Shown: positions 27,431-29,697 of the stretch, in pieces | Numbering within the stretch: the stretch's first letter is position 1 | How the letters are laid out: each line of letters starts with the position of its first letter | Virus record (IMG/VR): IMGVR_UViG_3300032677_000122 | Span: 1-29,697 of that record | Length of the DNA stretch: 29,697 nt | Direction: 5' to 3' (one strand) | From: a virus | Notes under the pieces: model-generated | Told to the model about the DNA's origin: nothing | What the model saw: only the letters and a program-made list of their open reading frames with translations | Database searches by the model: none | Translations under genes and position numbers: made by a program

Positions 27431-27652
27431 ATGAGCATAACCTTATCCCCCGCCGCCCAGGCCGCCGAAAACAAGCTGGTCGAAAAACTTCCGACCGCAT
27501 TTTTCATGCTGGCCAAACACGATCAGCCCCTGGCCATCGCGCTGCACGCGCAAGTGGACCTGATCGAAGAGCGCGACTTCAAAGCCGCGCTGAAACTGAA
27601 CCGCGCCATCGCCACCAGGCTGGAGCTGCTGGCGGTGAACCAAGAAGCATGA
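27431..27652 (+). CDS. Small early protein
   Basis: A 73-aa helical protein (AENKLVEKLPTAFFMLAKHD, then LALHAQVDLIEERDF-type helices). No family is recognised. It lies in the string of small genes between MuB and Gam and overlaps the next gene by ATGA. Confidence 0.5.
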   Translation: MSITLSPAAQAAENKLVEKLPTAFFMLAKHDQPLAIALHAQVDLIEERDFKAALKLNRAIATRLELLAVNQEA

Positions 27653-27846
27653 GCATGAACATCACCCTTGTCACGTTCCATAAGACCGCCGAAAAATGCC
27701 ATTTAGCCCGGCTGCGCGAACTGGACGCGCGCCTGGCGGCCTGCCAGAGCATGGAGGCCGAAGCCCAAGTCCAGCAACTAATCGAAGCCGAAAACAACCG
27801 CTGGACAACCGTCCAGCAAACCGGAGAGAAAAAAAATGAGCACTGA
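27649..27846 (+). CDS. Small early protein, coiled-coil-like
   Basis: A 65-aa protein starting MSMNITLVTFHKTAEKCHLARL. It is largely helical and charged (RLRELDARLAACQSMEAEAQ). It overlaps the 73-aa gene start-to-stop and the next gene by 11 bp. No family is recognised. Confidence 0.5.
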   Translation: MSMNITLVTFHKTAEKCHLARLRELDARLAACQSMEAEAQVQQLIEAENNRWTTVQQTGEKKNEH

Positions 27847-28120
27847 AAGCAAAGATCAAAGCAAGCGGGTGGCGCAAATCGCCATCCTGCAACTGGTCGT
27901 CGCGCAACACGCGCTGGCGATTGAAACGCAACGCCTCCTGTTGAACAACATGGAGGCCAAACAAGTCAACCGGCTCGCTGAATTGCGAATGCAAAAGCTG
28001 TTCCTCGTGAACGCCGAACGCGCCCGCCTCCGATCGGAAGCTGCGGGGAGCACACGCGCCTCGCGTGTGCCGGCGGACGCCCCGTCCGCCGGACCCCAAG
28101 GCGCCTCGCCAGTTTTGTGA
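27836..28120 (+). CDS. Small helical protein with a repeat-encoded tail
   Basis: A 94-aa protein. The first 68 residues are a helical pair (VAQIAILQLVVAQHALAIET, then NNMEAKQVNRLAELRMQKL). The last 25 residues (starting GSTRASRVPADAPSAG) are encoded by two back-to-back hairpins at 28051-28090, so the tail is repeat-derived. It precedes the Gam-like gene by 34 bp. Confidence 0.5.
   Translation: MSTESKDQSKRVAQIAILQLVVAQHALAIETQRLLLNNMEAKQVNRLAELRMQKLFLVNAERARLRSEAAGSTRASRVPADAPSAGPQGASPVL
28051..28090 (+). repeat. Two adjacent triloop hairpins at a gene end
   Basis: The stems are CACACGCG with CGCGTGTG around CCT (28051-28069), and GGCGGACG with CGTCCGCC around CCC (28072-28090). Both are perfect 8-bp stems with 3-nt loops. 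They lie inside the end of the 94-aa gene. Confidence 0.75.
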
Positions 28121-28154
28121 GCCAAAACCGAAACCAAAAAAAGAAAGACACACC

Positions 28155-28709
28155 ATGAACGAAATGACTGTAATCGAAAACAACTGCCGTGATCTCGCGG
28201 CCAGCCGCGCCCGCCTGCGAAAATTATTCGAGGCCCGGCAAAAGGCCGTCAACCTCGCCACGCGCGAATTTGACGATAACATCCGCATCATCCAGAACGA
28301 TTGCGCCGCCTCGCGCGCCTCCTTGCTGGCCAACCTCCAAACGGGCCGAGACCTGTTCGTCAAACCCAAAACCCGCGAAATTGCCGGCATCACCGTGGGC
28401 TTCGAGAAAGAGCGCGACACCATCACGCTCCCGCCGGAAGAAATCCTGGTTGACCGCATTGAAACGTTGCTGCCGGCCGCCCAGGGCAAAACGCTCTTGG
28501 ACCGTTCCGTCAGTGTCATCAAGGCCGCGTTCAAGAAGCTGCCCAAGGAGATCCTCCAGAAACTCGGCTGCAACATCGTGTCCGGCGCCGACAAGGCCGT
28601 CGTGCGCGCCAATGACGATGACATTGAAACCTTGGTGCAGAAATCGCTCGGTGAGGCGGCTAGTGGCGCGGGCGTCTCGCCCGCGAGTTCCAAGGAGGTG
28701 CAATCATGA
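28155..28709 (+). CDS. Mu Gam-like (host nuclease inhibitor) protein
   Basis: A 184-aa protein. A long coiled coil (about residues 10-70, RARLRKLFEARQKAVNLATR) is followed by the Gam-type block: EIAGITVGFEKERDTITLPP, then a helix starting FKKLPKEILQKLG and an acidic end. Gam proteins bind DNA ends and block exonucleases; Ku and Gam are related. The last residues (GAGVSPASS, 169-179) are encoded by a 31-bp repeat also found in the tail gene. The start at 28155 follows an AAAGAAAG tract. Confidence 0.65.
   Translation: MNEMTVIENNCRDLAASRARLRKLFEARQKAVNLATREFDDNIRIIQNDCAASRASLLANLQTGRDLFVKPKTREIAGITVGFEKERDTITLPPEEILVDRIETLLPAAQGKTLLDRSVSVIKAAFKKLPKEILQKLGCNIVSGADKAVVRANDDDIETLVQKSLGEAASGAGVSPASSKEVQS
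28661..28691 (+). repeat. 31-bp hairpin repeat encoding GAGVSPASS, copy 2
   Basis: Identical over 31 bp to the reverse complement of 3594-3624. It encodes the C-terminal tail of the Gam-like protein, and a strong ribosome-binding site for the next gene follows it. Confidence 0.9.
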
Positions 28710-29026
28710 GCGCCGAAAAATGTACCTTCAACGAGTGGGCGTTGGTCGAACTATTCGGCCACCAGAAGATTGTGGGCAAAGTCAGCGAGTCCACAATCGC
28801 CGGCGGCGCGTTTCTGCGCGTGGACGTGCCCAGCTACGACGGCCAGCCCGCGTTCACACGTCTGTACGGCCCAGGCGCGATCTATTCCATCAATCCGGTA
28901 AGCGAGGAAGTGGCGCGCGGTTTGATGGACCACTACCGCAACGAACCGGTCAGTCGGTTTGAACTTCCGCAACTCGCGGAAAAATGCGGCAGCGACGCAA
29001 CCGGCAGAATGGAGGATTTGGAATGA
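28706..29026 (+). CDS. Conserved phage protein of unknown function
   Basis: A 106-aa protein with the block VELFGHQKIVGKVSEST then FLRVDVPSYDG and a YGPGAIYSINPVSEEVAR segment. I recall similar short proteins in many phages and PVC genomes, annotated only as hypothetical. A strong Shine-Dalgarno sequence (AGGAGG, seven bases upstream) precedes the ATG. Its stop overlaps the next start (ATGA). Confidence 0.65.
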   Translation: MSAEKCTFNEWALVELFGHQKIVGKVSESTIAGGAFLRVDVPSYDGQPAFTRLYGPGAIYSINPVSEEVARGLMDHYRNEPVSRFELPQLAEKCGSDATGRMEDLE

Positions 29027-29304
29027 ATAAGATCATCATCAAACTCGTCAGTCCCCACGGCCAGGACACCAAACGCTATCGCGCCTTTAGCGCGAGCGCC
29101 AGTTTGGGCGGGGCGGATTATTCCCTAGGCGTTGCCGCCAGTTGCACGTCCGACCCCGCGAGCATCGGCGCGGGGCATTGCGCCGCCAAAGCGTTCATAA
29201 AATTCGCGGAACCGACTGCCGACCGCGACGAAATCGAGACGCGGATCGCCTTGAAGGAAATTGCGCCGGGCTGTGGCATCTGGGAAGCAACGCTTCACCC
29301 GTAG
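29023..29304 (+). CDS. Small early protein of unknown function
   Basis: A 93-aa protein beginning MNKIIIKLVSPHGQDTKRYR. It is beta-type in the first part (AFSASASLGGADYSLGVAAS) and contains CAAKAFIKFAE and an acidic segment. No family is recognised. The stop codon is part of a GTAG-headed hairpin starting at 29301. Confidence 0.5.
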   Translation: MNKIIIKLVSPHGQDTKRYRAFSASASLGGADYSLGVAASCTSDPASIGAGHCAAKAFIKFAEPTADRDEIETRIALKEIAPGCGIWEATLHP

Positions 29305-29350
29305 CTGCGACGCCCCGTCGCAGTGCGGTGCCATCGGCGCCCTCGCCGAT
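29301..29350 (+). repeat. GTAG-headed hairpin and a second hairpin in a gene gap
   Basis: GTAG is followed by a perfect 8-bp stem (CTGCGACG with CGTCGCAG, loop CCC, 29305-29323). A second stem ATCGGCG/CGCCGAT with loop CCCT lies at 29333-29350. Nothing convincing encodes protein in 29305-29450 except a 20-aa ORF (29375-29437) of doubtful value. Termination or pausing is possible but no T tract follows. Confidence 0.55.
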
Positions 29351-29450
29351 AGCAACCGATCTGGCGACTTTACAATGGCAATGACATTCTCAAACAACCT
29401 TGAGGAAGCGGCTTGCTTCTTCGCTGAAAACAAATGACCGAATAGGTCCC

Positions 29451-29697
29451 ATGATCGAATCCGTCACAGACCTGAAACGCACCCGCCGCCAGCGCGGCGA
29501 TTCCGCAAATGCCGCCGTGGACCGGCTGCCGCCCCACGACCTGCAAATGGAAATGGGCGTGTTGGGCTGCTGTCTGATTGACCCCAACACCTGCATTGGC
29601 CAGTGCATAGAAACCCTGAAAGACGACGGCAAGGCCGCGTTCTACGATCTCCGCCATCAGACCATTTACGAGCTGCTGGCGGAGATGTTCAACGCCC
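29451..29697 (+). CDS. DnaB-like replicative helicase, N-terminus (cut by the right edge)
   Basis: The first 82 codons, starting MIESVTDLKRTRRQRGDSAN. Residues about 30-80 have the DnaB N-terminal domain pattern: PHDLQMEMGVLGCCLIDPN, then FYDLRHQTIYELLAEM. The ATPase domain lies outside the window. With the RepO-like gene it suggests that the phage carries its own helicase-loading system in addition to MuA/MuB. Confidence 0.7.
   Translation, partial: MIESVTDLKRTRRQRGDSANAAVDRLPPHDLQMEMGVLGCCLIDPNTCIGQCIETLKDDGKAAFYDLRHQTIYELLAEMFNA

Noticed and set aside
3594-28691. Diversity-generating retroelement from the 31-bp identical repeat
   Set aside because: There is no reverse transcriptase gene, and the copies show no adenine-directed variation.
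29142-29384. 80-aa rightward ORF crossing the 29301 hairpins
   Set aside because: It overlaps the 93-aa gene in another frame, is Arg-rich and runs through the hairpin repeats.

Overview
The window is most of a tailed-phage or prophage genome of the transposable (Mu-like) type. A leftward late block (positions 1 to about 19,740) carries terminase, portal, protease/scaffold, capsid and tail genes plus a lysis cassette. A rightward early block (about 19,820 to the right edge) carries a replication-O-like protein, a MuA-like transposase, a MuB-like ATPase, a Gam-like protein and the start of a DnaB-like helicase. The two blocks diverge from a short region at 19,740-19,820 where two related ribbon-helix-helix (RHH) regulators face away from each other across an 11-bp inverted repeat. 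No tRNA, rRNA, CRISPR array or recognisable transposon end is visible, and both edges cut genes, so the phage ends lie outside the window.

The host is probably a GC-rich Verrucomicrobiota-like or related PVC bacterium. This is inferred from the Thr/Asn-rich exported proteins and from several families of short repeats (GACAGGAT palindromes, CACGGATTACACGGATT strings, CTGAAAC strings, GTAG-headed hairpins) that I associate from memory with such genomes. No marker gene in the window proves it.

Layout of the late block, in transcription order (right to left): RHH regulator (19739-19440); lipoprotein (19270-18872); exported protein (18478-17693); two small proteins; NlpC/P60-like hydrolase, holin-like and spanin-like proteins (17054-15842); small winged-helix-like protein; gp27-like small terminase and large terminase (15579-12875); a coupled 47-aa ORF; DUF935/gp29-like portal with a C-terminal PBECR-type nuclease domain (12738-10375); gpI-like protease/scaffold (10294-8981); an 80-aa protein; membrane-anchored decoration-like protein (8635-7991); major capsid protein (7932-6718); exported protein flanked by hairpins (6652-6101); gp36-like, minor-head-like, virion-morphogenesis-like and gp37-like genes (6040-3360); tail-tube-like protein (3270-2314); three tail-region proteins, two of them with export signals; and the start of the next gene at the left edge.

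Layout of the early block: RHH regulator, 51-aa protein, RepO-like protein, small zinc-finger and membrane proteins, excisionase-like HTH protein, DUF3102-like protein, possible ABA-sandwich protein, MuA (855 aa), MuB (338 aa), several small proteins, Gam-like protein, two conserved small proteins, DnaB N-terminus. Many genes overlap by ATGA or GTGA, so translational coupling is widespread.

The most unusual aspect is the load of short repeats. They fill most gene junctions that do not overlap and sit in frame inside transposase, terminase, portal, tail and exported proteins. In one case they form the hydrophobic core of a signal peptide. A second unexplained pattern is a recurring Gln/Glu-Phe-X-Asn peptide motif in the N-terminal arms and linkers of the head proteins, which may be a maturation-protease signal.
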